From contig NC_014506.1 in NCBI RefSeq assembly GCF_000147355.1, positions 1,798,001 through 1,862,000 of the forward strand: DNA of 64,000 nucleotides, written 5' to 3'. This document shows, piece by piece, positions 7,820 through 17,580 of the stretch. The position numbers and the translations under genes were made by a program. The notes below the pieces were generated by a model, which worked only from the letters and a program-made list of their open reading frames with translations, searched no databases and had not been told where the DNA came from. Positions within the stretch are counted from its first letter, which is position 1; each line of letters starts with the position of its first letter. This DNA is from Sulfurimonas autotrophica DSM 16294 (GTDB lineage: Bacteria > Campylobacterota > Campylobacteria > Campylobacterales > Sulfurimonadaceae).

Positions 7820-9072
7820 TGTTTCAAGGCTTATCACTTGAGCAGGCTCCGCCTTATACCATACCAATAAAATTTTACCTCACAGCTGCATTGTATCTCA
7901 TTGCACTCTCAATAATAATACTCATATACGGTTTACATGTATCTTCAAGATATGAGTATGAAGTTATCGCTCTTACACATATTTTTACTATCGGGTTCAT
8001 TACACACATAATGTTTGGTTCACTCTTTCAAATGCTGCCTGTAATGCTCGGTACGGCCTATGCAAATATTGTAAGAAATGCAAAAACAATCCATATCTTT
8101 TTAAATATCGGCATTGTCTCTTTCATCGCCGGATTTCTAACAAACAGTCCGCCATTTTTATATATCGGCGGTACTCTTTTAGCACTGACATTTCTCTATT
8201 TTTGTTTTATCTCTTTAAAAACAATTTTTTTAAGTAAGGAGATAAATGCACCTGTACAAAATTTTGCAGCTTCTTTTGCCGCACTTTTCATCGCTGTAAT
8301 TTTCGGTTTTACAGCACTTCTTGGGCATTTTGGATTCGTAGATTCTATAAAATATGGAAATGTTCATATAGCTGTTATGCTCTTTGGCTGGGTCTTTATA
8401 CTTATAATTTCTGTATCATATAAAATAATTCCTATGTTTTTTGTTGCTAAAGAGTTTCCCCTCTTTTTGCAAAAAAGACTTTATATTATCCAGCTTATAC
8501 TGCTGTTTTTATTTATATTTGCCCAGCTTCAAGAAAATATTTTACTGCTGAATGTAATAAAAATTCTTCTCTCCTGTTCAGTGATACTTTTTGCACTCTT
8601 TAGTATAAAAATTTTAAGGCAGAGAAAACGAGCAAGAAAAGATATAAGCATCAATCTTTGGTATTTTGCCATGACAAATACTGTACTCTCTTCAATACTT
8701 TTTATAACTGCCACCCTGTTACATGTAAACATATACTTGTATATTGGCTTTTTGGTTTTATTCGGTGCTATATATCCCCTAATCAATGCAATGCTTTATA
8801 AAATCATCCCTTTTTTAACATGGTTTCATTTAAGCTCAAACATGGTTTTTGACGCAGAAATGGGTAATGTTATCAGTAAGAAGAAGATGCTATATCAGGT
8901 AAATTTATATTATCTCTCTTTTTGTCTTTTTCTGTTTACGCCGTTTTGGCACTTTTTTTTAATAGCGGCCGCCATAGTATTTATGTTTTGGGCTCTTTTG
9001 CTCTTTGTAAATATCTTGAACGCTTTGAAATATTATAATGAGTATATAAAAAAGAAAGTAGTATTTGAGTAA
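7819..9072 (+). CDS. Polytopic membrane protein, NnrS/heme-copper-oxidase-I-like
   Basis: A 417-residue protein with about 12 transmembrane helices. Histidines are concentrated at helix ends in a pattern recalling NnrS and heme-copper oxidase subunit I: LTHIFTIGFITHIMFGSLFQ (about residues 53-72), GHFGFVDSIKYGNVHIAV (about 172-189) and PFLTWFH near 340. A repeated motif with Lys-Ile-Ile-Pro or Gln-Met-Leu-Pro occurs three times. Its ATG overlaps the DUF2249 stop (TAATG). A heme-binding protein of nitric oxide or oxygen metabolism is the best guess, but I cannot name the exact family. Confidence 0.65.
   Translation: MFQGLSLEQAPPYTIPIKFYLTAALYLIALSIIILIYGLHVSSRYEYEVIALTHIFTIGFITHIMFGSLFQMLPVMLGTAYANIVRNAKTIHIFLNIGIVSFIAGFLTNSPPFLYIGGTLLALTFLYFCFISLKTIFLSKEINAPVQNFAASFAALFIAVIFGFTALLGHFGFVDSIKYGNVHIAVMLFGWVFILIISVSYKIIPMFFVAKEFPLFLQKRLYIIQLILLFLFIFAQLQENILLLNVIKILLSCSVILFALFSIKILRQRKRARKDISINLWYFAMTNTVLSSILFITATLLHVNIYLYIGFLVLFGAIYPLINAMLYKIIPFLTWFHLSSNMVFDAEMGNVISKKKMLYQVNLYYLSFCLFLFTPFWHFFLIAAAIVFMFWALLLFVNILNALKYYNEYIKKKVVFE
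8719..8728. repeat. TTACATGTAA palindrome
   Basis: Exact copy within the polytopic membrane gene, encoding Leu-His-Val. A one-mismatch copy (TTACATGTAT) lies at 7933-7942 in the same gene. Confidence 0.75.
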
Positions 9073-9113
9073 TATTTTGCTATTATTAGAGCAGAAAAAA
9101 TAAGGATACAATT

Positions 9114-9881
9114 ATGATAAAAGTAGGTGTTTTCGGTGCCAGTGGTAGAGTCGGCAGACTTTTAATAGAAGATTTAAAAACAACTCAAGAAATGAGTCTC
9201 TCAAGTGTATATGTACGTAATCCCCTTGACTTTGCAATTGATCCATCTGTTTTGGTAACTTCTGATATGAAATCATTTTTAAATAACTGTGATATAGTAA
9301 TCGATTTTTCTCTACCTGAAGCATGTGAAATGTTACTGGAGGAATCTATTAATACTCCCAAACCTCTTGTAATCGGAACAACAGGCCTTAATACCCATCA
9401 GCTAAATCTCTTGAAACAGGCAAGTGAAATTATGCCTGTGCTTTATGCTACAAACATGTCAATGGGTGTTGCACTGTTAAACAAGCTTGTATATCAAGCC
9501 TCAGCAGCACTTGAAGACTTTGATATAGAGATTGTAGAGATGCACCACAGACATAAAAAAGATGCACCAAGCGGAACAGCACTCACTCTGAGTGAATCAG
9601 CGGCACAGGCAAGAGGATTGGATTTGAACAAAGTCCGTGTAAGCGGCAGAGACGGCAATATCGGTGAACGTAGTAAAGATGAAATAGCTGTTATGGCTCT
9701 TCGCGGAGGAGACATCGTTGGACGCCATACCGTAGGGTTTTACAATGACGGTGAGTTTATAGAGCTTAATCACACAGCCACTTCAAGAAATACTTTTTCA
9801 AAAGGTGCACTTCGTGCTGGAAAATGGCTTGCAGACAAAGAGCCTAGTCTTTACAATATCAGTGACTGTTTAGAACTCTAA
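9114..9881 (+). CDS. dapB: 4-Hydroxy-tetrahydrodipicolinate reductase
   Basis: DapB, 255 residues, reduces 4-hydroxy-tetrahydrodipicolinate in the lysine and diaminopimelate pathway. The nucleotide motif VGVFGASGRVGRLL spans residues 4-17, the GTTGL motif is near 89, and the catalytic stretch EMHHRHKKDAPSGTAL includes the conserved His-His and Lys. The length fits the family. AAGGATA precedes the ATG. It ends seven bases before the end of the PflA-like gene on the other strand, with an inverted repeat spanning both ends. Confidence 0.96.
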   Translation: MIKVGVFGASGRVGRLLIEDLKTTQEMSLSSVYVRNPLDFAIDPSVLVTSDMKSFLNNCDIVIDFSLPEACEMLLEESINTPKPLVIGTTGLNTHQLNLLKQASEIMPVLYATNMSMGVALLNKLVYQASAALEDFDIEIVEMHHRHKKDAPSGTALTLSESAAQARGLDLNKVRVSGRDGNIGERSKDEIAVMALRGGDIVGRHTVGFYNDGEFIELNHTATSRNTFSKGALRAGKWLADKEPSLYNISDCLEL

Positions 9882-9900
9882 ACAATTTTAAAGTTCTAAA
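9869..9900. terminator. Bidirectional terminator-like inverted repeat
   Basis: TTTAGAACT (9869-9877) pairs with AGTTCTAAA (9892-9900) around a 14-base loop. It spans the converging 3' ends of dapB and the PflA-like gene. It is AT-rich with only short T runs, so its strength is uncertain. Confidence 0.45.
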
Positions 9901-12242
9901 GCACTTTTAGCAAGTTTGGCCCAAGATGATTTTGGGTCAGCTTTTATAGCTTCATTATAAGCTTTTTTAGCTTCATCATCCCTCCACAACTTACTCAGGA
10001 CACTTCCTAATAAATACTTTTGTCGTGAGCGCAATGTATTACTTAATTTGAGTGTATCCAAAGATTGAATAACTTTTAAAGCCTTGTTATACTCTTTTTT
10101 ATCCATGTATGCTTGATAAAGTGCAAATTCTACATAAGGGCTCTGTACATGTGAATCTGACTTTTCTTGTATCTGCATAACTTTTGTTGCATATTTTATA
10201 GTCATATTGTCATCATGGCGCTCGCTTCCAAGCGTTATCATAGAAACATAACGGTCTATATCTTTATAATCAAGTCCGAAAACTTCTTCGATTTTGGCCA
10301 TGCCATCAATCATTTTATTTTTTTTCTCTAATCGCTCATAAGTATCAAAAAGATACCTGTATGCTTCTTTGTATTTTGAATTTTTATCATCTTCGATCAA
10401 GCTTATTAAATCTTTAGCAGCATCAATGACATCACTGTAATTCCCTGTTGCAAAATCAACTTTTATATAACGATAGAGCCATTTTTTACGTTCATCTAAA
10501 CTTTTTGATTTTAAATTTTTCAAGGCTATATTTTTAGAAAGCTGGAAATCTCCACCTTTCATAGCACACTCATAGATACCGTCATCCCATTTATCTGAGA
10601 GTGTAATATTATACTCGTTTGATATCACAAGAACCTGTTTACAGTTTTTATTGCGCAGTGACTCCTGCATCTCCCCTATTGCCGCATCTTGTATAATCTT
10701 TTTCACATCCTTATACTCTGTCTTATCCAAAGATTCCAACTCTTCTTTTAACCCCAGTACCGCACTGTATTTTCCTTCTTTGAGCAGCAGTTTCGCCTTT
10801 TCATAAAGCGCACGCTTGCCTATGCTGTCATTTTGGTACTCTTGTATGAGTTTATCAAATTCGGTCAATTTTGCTGTAGCATTTAAGTCGGAAACTTCAA
10901 AAAACAGAGCATCTTTAGCTATTTGCACAGCATCAATGAAATCCCCATCAGGAAATTTTTTCAAATATTCATTGATTGCTTTTAACGCCTTTTGCTTATT
11001 TTTGGTTTTTGCAAGCCACAATGCTCTGTCTTTTAGCAGCTCTTCATACTCATCATATGTCGCATCTATTTCATGCAACATTGCATCAGCAATAGCAGCT
11101 GCAGTCTTATAATATTCCTGATTTGCAAACTCCTGCATCATCTTCTGTGATGCTTTAAAATCTTCCATAAAATAGCTCGGTTTTGCCTGAACAATTTTCA
11201 TAGCATATTGAGAGGCTTCTTTTGGTCTGTATGAAAGGTACAAAGAGGCTAAATGGTATGCTGCATTTGCAGCCACTTCCAAATCTTTTGTTTCATAAAG
11301 TGCTTTTTTATAATATTTTATAGCTTTTGTAATGCCTCCGGATTCTTCAAGCATTTCACCTTTGTATATATACCCATATTGTGCAAATTTTGTATCGGTA
11401 TGCTCTGTAAAGAGACGGTCAAAAAAATAATCGGCATCTGTATTTTGTCCGAGTTTTGCATATGCCTTTGCCATCAAAGAAAGGACTTCAGCTACATTTT
11501 CGTCTGATGAGTATTCTCGCAAAAATTCTTTCGCATAACTGATGACATTATCCCAATCTTTGATCTTCGCATATACTTTTATTTTATAGTATAAGAGTTC
11601 TGCCCTAAAAAGAGTATTCGGATAGGTTTTAAGTACATCATTAACAGTTTGTAGACATGACTCATACTGTTTCTCTTTATAATATTTTTTTACTTTCAAA
11701 TACTCTTTGACATCTTCTATCTTTTTTATATGAACCGGATTTCCTTTGATATCAAGACTCCCGACATACGGCAACTTGTCTTTATCTAAATAAAAAGGAA
11801 AGTTAAGTGCAATTTGGGATACTTCTTCTTTTTTAAATAAAGGAAACTTTTTTTTATAACCTAATATGCTCCAATGATTTGAGATGTTTACATCTGCATT
11901 AAAAACTTCATTGTCTTTTGTCAGGTCAAATATTTCAGGAATTAATTTTATTTTATAAAAAGGCTTGATAACAACAAAAAATTTATCTCCTTTGACAACT
12001 GTATCCACTTTAAAAAAGTCATTTTGAATATGCTTGAGGCTTCTTGATGGTCTTTTTGAAAATGTACATAAAATCTCTTTGACTGCGTCAAAATCATTTT
12101 TTATTTCTTTACATGTAAAGGGTTTGGAGTCTCGTATGTCAAGTGTTGCATACTTTATGAAGTTGTCTTTTGCACTGTCAATTGAAATTTCGAGTGCAAA
12201 AGAGTTTGCAAGAACAAAGGTTAAGAGTATCCATTTTAACAA
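9888..12242 (-). CDS. pflA: PflA-like periplasmic TPR protein of the flagellar motor
   Basis: A 784-residue protein with an N-terminal signal peptide (MLKWILLTFVLANSFA, about 16 residues), a beta-rich N-terminal domain to about residue 175, and then many tetratricopeptide-type helical repeats to the C-terminus. Layout and length match PflA (paralysed flagella A) of Campylobacter, a periplasmic scaffold of the flagellar motor disk needed for torque. The KPFTCKEI and GSLDIKGNPV segments support the match from memory, not from an alignment. It lies 32 bases downstream of nuoN on the same strand, so it may share the end of the nuo transcript. Other TPR lipid or envelope proteins are the alternative. 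Confidence 0.6.
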   Translation of the reverse strand: MLKWILLTFVLANSFALEISIDSAKDNFIKYATLDIRDSKPFTCKEIKNDFDAVKEILCTFSKRPSRSLKHIQNDFFKVDTVVKGDKFFVVIKPFYKIKLIPEIFDLTKDNEVFNADVNISNHWSILGYKKKFPLFKKEEVSQIALNFPFYLDKDKLPYVGSLDIKGNPVHIKKIEDVKEYLKVKKYYKEKQYESCLQTVNDVLKTYPNTLFRAELLYYKIKVYAKIKDWDNVISYAKEFLREYSSDENVAEVLSLMAKAYAKLGQNTDADYFFDRLFTEHTDTKFAQYGYIYKGEMLEESGGITKAIKYYKKALYETKDLEVAANAAYHLASLYLSYRPKEASQYAMKIVQAKPSYFMEDFKASQKMMQEFANQEYYKTAAAIADAMLHEIDATYDEYEELLKDRALWLAKTKNKQKALKAINEYLKKFPDGDFIDAVQIAKDALFFEVSDLNATAKLTEFDKLIQEYQNDSIGKRALYEKAKLLLKEGKYSAVLGLKEELESLDKTEYKDVKKIIQDAAIGEMQESLRNKNCKQVLVISNEYNITLSDKWDDGIYECAMKGGDFQLSKNIALKNLKSKSLDERKKWLYRYIKVDFATGNYSDVIDAAKDLISLIEDDKNSKYKEAYRYLFDTYERLEKKNKMIDGMAKIEEVFGLDYKDIDRYVSMITLGSERHDDNMTIKYATKVMQIQEKSDSHVQSPYVEFALYQAYMDKKEYNKALKVIQSLDTLKLSNTLRSRQKYLLGSVLSKLWRDDEAKKAYNEAIKADPKSSWAKLAKSALEL
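12109..12118. repeat. TTACATGTAA palindrome
   Basis: Exact copy near the 5' end of the PflA-like gene, extended to TTTACATGTAAA at 12108-12119 and encoding Phe-Thr-Cys-Lys. Confidence 0.75.
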
Positions 12243-12274
12243 ATTCTCTCTCCCTTTATTAAGATAACTGACTA

Positions 12275-13783
12275 TTAGTATCCACTATTATATACAAAAG
12301 CCGTAATAAACTCTAATAGCGGGTTTATTGCAACAAAAGCAAATATAGTTCCTACTGCCGCTATACCGATAATAGTTTTAAGAGCCAATGTAGCATTTGC
12401 AACATACATATGCCCACCATTACCCATAACCGGTTCTTTCATAAACATATATACAATCAATTTTAAGTAATAATAACCTGCTATTGCAGAATTCAGGGCC
12501 ATAATAAGCGCAAGGACTGTATATCCGCTTGTTACTGCTGAACTGATTAAATAAATTTTACCCCAAAAGAGTGCAAATGGAGGAACACCTGCTAAACTCA
12601 ACATAAAAAGACCCATTATCATAGCAGCTACCGGTGCAGTTTTAATCATACCTGCAAATTTATCATAAGAGTGATCTGACATTTGATGTTCCGGTATACT
12701 TTTTTGACGTGATATCCACAACATAGAAAACGAACCAAGGTTAGTAAATGTAAACAGAACCCAATATAAAAAGAGTGCACTGTTGGCCTGTGTCGTCCCT
12801 ATCAAAATAGCAGCCATAACAAAACCTGCATGTGAAATAGAACTGTATGCCAGCATACGCTTCACATCTGTTTGTACCAGCGCCCACATGTTTGCTACTG
12901 TCATTGTAATAATCACAAATGCATATAAAACTATGTCTAGCCATACGATACCGCTATGCACCAAAAATTCAAAAAATCTCATAGCAACTACAAAAGCAGC
13001 TATTTTTGGTACAATTGACATATAACCTGCCATTGGTGCAGATGAGCCCTCATACACATCAGGTGCCCACGTATGAAACGGAATAAGTGAAAGTTTAAAA
13101 GCAAATGCAGCCAGCATAAAGGCAACACCGACAAGTACATAACCGATATCGGCATAACCGTTTGCAGCCAGGACTAAAGCTATTTTATTTATTTCTACTG
13201 AACCAGTTAGAGCATAAAAAATCATCGCACCAAAACTGAAAAAACCGGCTGCTAATGCACCCATTGTAAAGTATTTGACTGCTGCTTCAAAAGATTTATC
13301 ACGGTTATGCATAGCAATCAATGTATAAAGCGCTAGAGATGATGTTTCAAGCCCTACAAAGACCAAGATAATGTTATCTGTTGCCACCATAAATTGGAAA
13401 CCTGAAATCATAAACAAAAAGAGTGCAAAAAACTCAGGATATGAAAATTCATGGAAACGCTTATGTGTCAATGCCAATGGAATAAAAAGCATCGAAGCAA
13501 TAACAATCACAAACTGAGCTAAAAGAGCCAAACCGTCAACCAGCATAACATCAAACATACCTAATACGGTACCGTTTTGAGTAAACAGTGCAGAAGCATC
13601 AAGCAGTGAGAAGAAGTCCATCGCTAAAAAGAGTAAACTCAGTACTACATAGAGTGATTTGTGAAGGCCACCCTTGATAACGTCAATCACTAAGATTAAC
13701 AGTGCACCTACTACAGGTATCAGCATAGGAGCAAGAGTCATTACATTTAATGACTCCATCGAAATATTTATTGGCGCTAACAT
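12275..13783 (-). CDS. nuoN: NADH-quinone oxidoreductase subunit N
   Basis: A 502-residue antiporter-like membrane subunit of complex I with about 14 transmembrane helices. The discontinuous-helix regions show conserved Lys and Glu: FVGLETSSLALYTLIA and FKLSLIPFHTWAPDVYEGSSAP (each described over its visible span, near residues 145 and 230), and KRMLAYSSISHAGF near 308. It is the last subunit gene of the nuo operon. Its ATG overlaps the nuoM stop (TAATG), indicating tight coupling. Confidence 0.95.
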   Translation of the reverse strand: MLAPINISMESLNVMTLAPMLIPVVGALLILVIDVIKGGLHKSLYVVLSLLFLAMDFFSLLDASALFTQNGTVLGMFDVMLVDGLALLAQFVIVIASMLFIPLALTHKRFHEFSYPEFFALFLFMISGFQFMVATDNIILVFVGLETSSLALYTLIAMHNRDKSFEAAVKYFTMGALAAGFFSFGAMIFYALTGSVEINKIALVLAANGYADIGYVLVGVAFMLAAFAFKLSLIPFHTWAPDVYEGSSAPMAGYMSIVPKIAAFVVAMRFFEFLVHSGIVWLDIVLYAFVIITMTVANMWALVQTDVKRMLAYSSISHAGFVMAAILIGTTQANSALFLYWVLFTFTNLGSFSMLWISRQKSIPEHQMSDHSYDKFAGMIKTAPVAAMIMGLFMLSLAGVPPFALFWGKIYLISSAVTSGYTVLALIMALNSAIAGYYYLKLIVYMFMKEPVMGNGGHMYVANATLALKTIIGIAAVGTIFAFVAINPLLEFITAFVYNSGY

Positions 13784-15342
13784 TAGTGAACCTCCTCTAT
13801 AATAGTTTTTTCAATAACTACAACTTTTGGTTTCACTAAATTTGGAATTCTCTCTTTAGCTAACTCTGTCGTAGATTTATTATGCATTAACTGCACAATT
13901 GATTTCACACTGTTGTTGATTGGTTCCAATACAGGTTTTGGATATACACCCAGCCATATCGCTACAATCACCAATGGTATTAAACCAAACAATTCTTTTT
14001 TGTTAATATCCGGCAGATTTTTATTTTTTTCATTTGTAACTTCACCAAAAAATGCTTTTTTATATGCTGCGAGCATATAGATAGCACCGACGATAATACC
14101 GGTACCTGCTAAAAGAGTCAAAATATGTGACTGCTGATAAAAGCCGAGCAGAGATAAAAATTCACCTACAAAGTTAATTGTAAGCGGCATACCAACTGAA
14201 GCCATCATCATAATTCCAAATATTGTTGCATATCTAGGCATAACATGTGCCAAACCGCCGAATTCACTCATAAGTTTTGTATGACGTCTGTCATAAATGA
14301 CACCGACAAGCAAAAACAGCGCACCTGCTACAACACCATGACCCAGCATTAAAAAGATAGAACCTGAAATACCTTCAACATTTAAAGCAAATGTTCCCAG
14401 TATAATAATACCCATGTGAGAAATAGAAGAGTACGCAACAACCTGCTTAATATCTTTTTGCGCATAAGCAACCATTGCCGTGTAAATAACCATGATGATG
14501 GCTATAATCGCAATCGGAATCATAAAAAATGCCGATGCATCCGGAAATAACGGCAATGAAAATCTTACAAATGCATATGTACCCATCTTTAAAAGAATTG
14601 CCGCAAGAATCACAGAACCGATTGTCGGTGCCTGACCGTGTGCATATGGCAGCCACGTATGAAATGGAAACATAGGCACCTTAATAGCAAAGCCAAGGAA
14701 AAATGCCGCAAAAAGCCATAGCTGAAAAGTTTCAGGCAGTATCAGTCTGTACCAGTCTAAAAGAGCAAAACTCCAAACACCTGTTGCCTGATAATAAAAA
14801 TATGCCATAAAAAGCATACCTACAAGCATTACAAGTGAACCTGCAAAAGTATATAAAAAGAATTTTATAGAAGCATATATTCGCAATGGTCCACCCCATG
14901 CACCGATAATATAAAGCATCGGTACAAGTGAAAGTTCCCAAAATATATAAAATACAATAGCATCAAGTGCAGCAAATACACCGACCATCGTCATTTGTAA
15001 AAACAAAAGAGTAATAATCATATATTTCACTTTTGGAGTGTCCGTCAAAGAACCGATTCCAAGCAGTGTAAAAAATGCTGAGAGTATAATAATAAATACT
15101 GAAATACCGTCAACCCCTAAGGTATAATTTATTCCAAAAGAGGGAACTAACGGAAGACTTTCCATAAACTGCATACCTGATACGCTGCCGTCAAAGACAT
15201 ACCACAACCACAATGCCAGTGCAAACTCAATCGCAGCAACTGAGACACCGTATACACGCATACTCTCTTTTTGTATCATAAAACCAAACACAGCTGCTAA
15301 GGCCGGAAAGAAAATTAATAACGATAAAATATGATCTAACAT
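13783..15342 (-). CDS. nuoM: NADH-quinone oxidoreductase subunit M
   Basis: A 519-residue antiporter-like proton-pumping subunit. Marks include LGVDGISVFIIILSAF near residue 78, FWELSLVPMLYIIG near 132, with the pumping Glu, FAIKVPMFPFHTWLPYAHGQAP near 218-239 and KQVVAYSSISHMG near 303. The C-terminal tail (residues about 485-519) is charged and probably cytoplasmic. It lies between nuoL, three bases upstream, and nuoN, with overlapping codons. Confidence 0.95.
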   Translation of the reverse strand: MLDHILSLLIFFPALAAVFGFMIQKESMRVYGVSVAAIEFALALWLWYVFDGSVSGMQFMESLPLVPSFGINYTLGVDGISVFIIILSAFFTLLGIGSLTDTPKVKYMIITLLFLQMTMVGVFAALDAIVFYIFWELSLVPMLYIIGAWGGPLRIYASIKFFLYTFAGSLVMLVGMLFMAYFYYQATGVWSFALLDWYRLILPETFQLWLFAAFFLGFAIKVPMFPFHTWLPYAHGQAPTIGSVILAAILLKMGTYAFVRFSLPLFPDASAFFMIPIAIIAIIMVIYTAMVAYAQKDIKQVVAYSSISHMGIIILGTFALNVEGISGSIFLMLGHGVVAGALFLLVGVIYDRRHTKLMSEFGGLAHVMPRYATIFGIMMMASVGMPLTINFVGEFLSLLGFYQQSHILTLLAGTGIIVGAIYMLAAYKKAFFGEVTNEKNKNLPDINKKELFGLIPLVIVAIWLGVYPKPVLEPINNSVKSIVQLMHNKSTTELAKERIPNLVKPKVVVIEKTIIEEVH

Positions 15343-15345
15343 ATA

Positions 15346-17268
15346 CTAAACTCCTAAAGCTGACAAGAATGCTAAAATCTCATCAGAATATCTTGCTGCA
15401 AGTCCGAACACTACAGCGAGTGACAGCAGTCCAACGAGACCTGCTACCATCCATTTAAGCATAGTAGATAAATTACCACTTTGCATTTGCCTTGTTTTCT
15501 CACCGGTACCGTAAACAATACCTGCAATCCCATCAACAGTTGCATCAACTATTTTTAAATCAACTTTTGTCCAGAAAACTTCTGAAAGTTCTCTATACGG
15601 TTTTACTATATACTCTTCATAAAAGTAAGGAATGTAGTATTGATTGAACAATAATTTATATATAAATGAATTTTCTACCACACTTGTACCGTCTGGAACT
15701 GTAACTTTTTTGTTTGCATATTTTTTGTATGCATAAAGAATAGCCAAAGCAACAAAAATTTGTGTTCCTACAAGCATAATTAATGCTGTTGTATGAGAAT
15801 GTATATGATACTCAGCAGCACCAAGTATCTCTTCTACCATGTTAAAGAAAGGCTCTTTAAAAATTCCGGCAATCATAGCTAAAATCAGTAATGGACTCAT
15901 TGCAATAAGCATAAATCTATATGCTTCATGTGGATGAATTCCAAAAATTTTATAACGCTCTTCCCCATGAAAGATAAGTGCGACAAGTCTGAATGAATAG
16001 AATGCTGTTAAACCTGCAGTGAAAAGAAGTACACCGTAAATCACAAAGTGATGTTCTGCAAACGCAGCTTCAAGAATGGTATCTTTTGAGAAGAAACCTG
16101 CAAATGGAAAGATACCTGCCAGTGCCAATGAAGCAATCGTCATCATAATCCATGTCCACTTCATTACTTTTTTCAATCCACCCATTTTAAACGGATCAAG
16201 TTCATCATGCATAGCATGCATAACATTACCTGCACCTAAGAATAACAGTGCTTTAAAGAATGCGTGTGCCATTAGGTGAAAAAGTGCAACCCAGTAAGCA
16301 CCAAGCCCTGCTGCTGCAAACATGTAACCCAGCTGTGAAAGTGTAGAATAAGCGATAATTCTTTTCATATCACGGTTTACAAGTGCCATAGACGCTGCAA
16401 ATACTGCAACAAAAGCACCAAGAGAGGCAATAAAGAGACCTACATTTGGGATCAGGCTGTAGAGTTCATTTGAACGCACGACAAGATAAACACCCGCCGT
16501 AACCATTGTTGCTGCGTGAATAAGTGCAGATACCGGTGTAGGACCTTCCATCGCATCAGCAAGCCAAGTATGCAGTGGAAACTGTGCTGATTTACCCATA
16601 GCACCAATAAACAAAAATATTCCCATCCATGTCAATGTTGCATTATCAAGTGATGGCATTACAGCGAATGCTTCATCATACTGAAGTGTCCCTGTGTGCC
16701 AATATACTAAAAAGATACCGATAAGCATACCAAGGTCAGCGATACGATTCATAATAAATGCTTCATTGGCTGCCCAAGTAGCACTCTTTTTATGAAACCA
16801 GAAGCCGATTAGTCCCCAAGAACAAAGACCGACACCTTCCCAACCGATAAAAAGACCTGCATAGTTATCACTCATAACAAGAACCATCATTGAAAAAACG
16901 AAAGCTGAAAGCCACGCAAAGAATCTGTTAAATCCTTTGTCATGGTCCATATACCCAATCGAGTAAACATGCACAACAGTAGAAACCAGTGTTACAACCA
17001 TCATCATAGTCACAGAAATCTGATCCACCACAAAGCCAAAAGGAATGTATAAATCACCTGTAGCCATCCATGTCATCATTGTTACATGCACAGGCTCTCC
17101 GCCTTTAAGTATATACATTAAAAGTATTGTACTTGCAACAAATGAAGTTAATATCAGTAAACTTGCCACAATACCTGTAAAAAGTTTCTTTGGAGTAGCC
17201 GTAAAAAGTGCTGAGAACAAAGAACTAACAAGCGGAGCAAAGAGTGCTATATATAAATATTTTTCCAT
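15346..17268 (-). CDS. nuoL: NADH-quinone oxidoreductase subunit L
   Basis: A 640-residue distal antiporter-like subunit with about 16 transmembrane helices. The signatures GWEGVGLCSWGLIGFW (about residue 142), FPLHTWLADAMEGPTPVSAL (about 234-253) and KRIIAYSTLSQLGYM (about 308) are intact. The C-terminal part from about residue 540 contains the long amphipathic lateral helix segment and a final membrane anchor near 605-635, as in other NuoL. It sits four bases from nuoK. Confidence 0.96.
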   Translation of the reverse strand: MEKYLYIALFAPLVSSLFSALFTATPKKLFTGIVASLLILTSFVASTILLMYILKGGEPVHVTMMTWMATGDLYIPFGFVVDQISVTMMMVVTLVSTVVHVYSIGYMDHDKGFNRFFAWLSAFVFSMMVLVMSDNYAGLFIGWEGVGLCSWGLIGFWFHKKSATWAANEAFIMNRIADLGMLIGIFLVYWHTGTLQYDEAFAVMPSLDNATLTWMGIFLFIGAMGKSAQFPLHTWLADAMEGPTPVSALIHAATMVTAGVYLVVRSNELYSLIPNVGLFIASLGAFVAVFAASMALVNRDMKRIIAYSTLSQLGYMFAAAGLGAYWVALFHLMAHAFFKALLFLGAGNVMHAMHDELDPFKMGGLKKVMKWTWIMMTIASLALAGIFPFAGFFSKDTILEAAFAEHHFVIYGVLLFTAGLTAFYSFRLVALIFHGEERYKIFGIHPHEAYRFMLIAMSPLLILAMIAGIFKEPFFNMVEEILGAAEYHIHSHTTALIMLVGTQIFVALAILYAYKKYANKKVTVPDGTSVVENSFIYKLLFNQYYIPYFYEEYIVKPYRELSEVFWTKVDLKIVDATVDGIAGIVYGTGEKTRQMQSGNLSTMLKWMVAGLVGLLSLAVVFGLAARYSDEILAFLSALGV

Positions 17269-17271
17269 TCT

Positions 17272-17580
17272 TTATCCTTTCATCGTTGTTAATGCATCTA
17301 AGTCTATTGAATTATGGCGTTTATACCATACTATCAGGAGTCCAAGACCGACTGCAACTTCCGAAGCAGCAATAGCAATTACAAAAAATGCAAACATCTG
17401 CCCAGTCAAATCACCATAATAATGTGAAATAGCAGCAAAAGCCACATTGACTGCATTTAATAATATTTCAGTTGCAAAAAACAGCAAAAGAAGGTTTTTT
17501 CTACGCATAACACCCACTAAACCAATAGCAAATAAAATAGTAGATAAAACTAGATAATGGTTTAAGCCTATTTCCATCAT
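17272..17580 (-). CDS. nuoK: NADH-quinone oxidoreductase subunit K
   Basis: A 102-residue, three-helix membrane subunit of the usual length. Conserved acidic residues lie in FFATEILLNAVN (Glu near residue 37) and AIAASEVAVGLGLLI (Glu near 73), the central proton-path glutamates. Its ATG overlaps the nuoJ stop by four bases. Confidence 0.95.
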   Translation of the reverse strand: MMEIGLNHYLVLSTILFAIGLVGVMRRKNLLLLFFATEILLNAVNVAFAAISHYYGDLTGQMFAFFVIAIAASEVAVGLGLLIVWYKRHNSIDLDALTTMKG

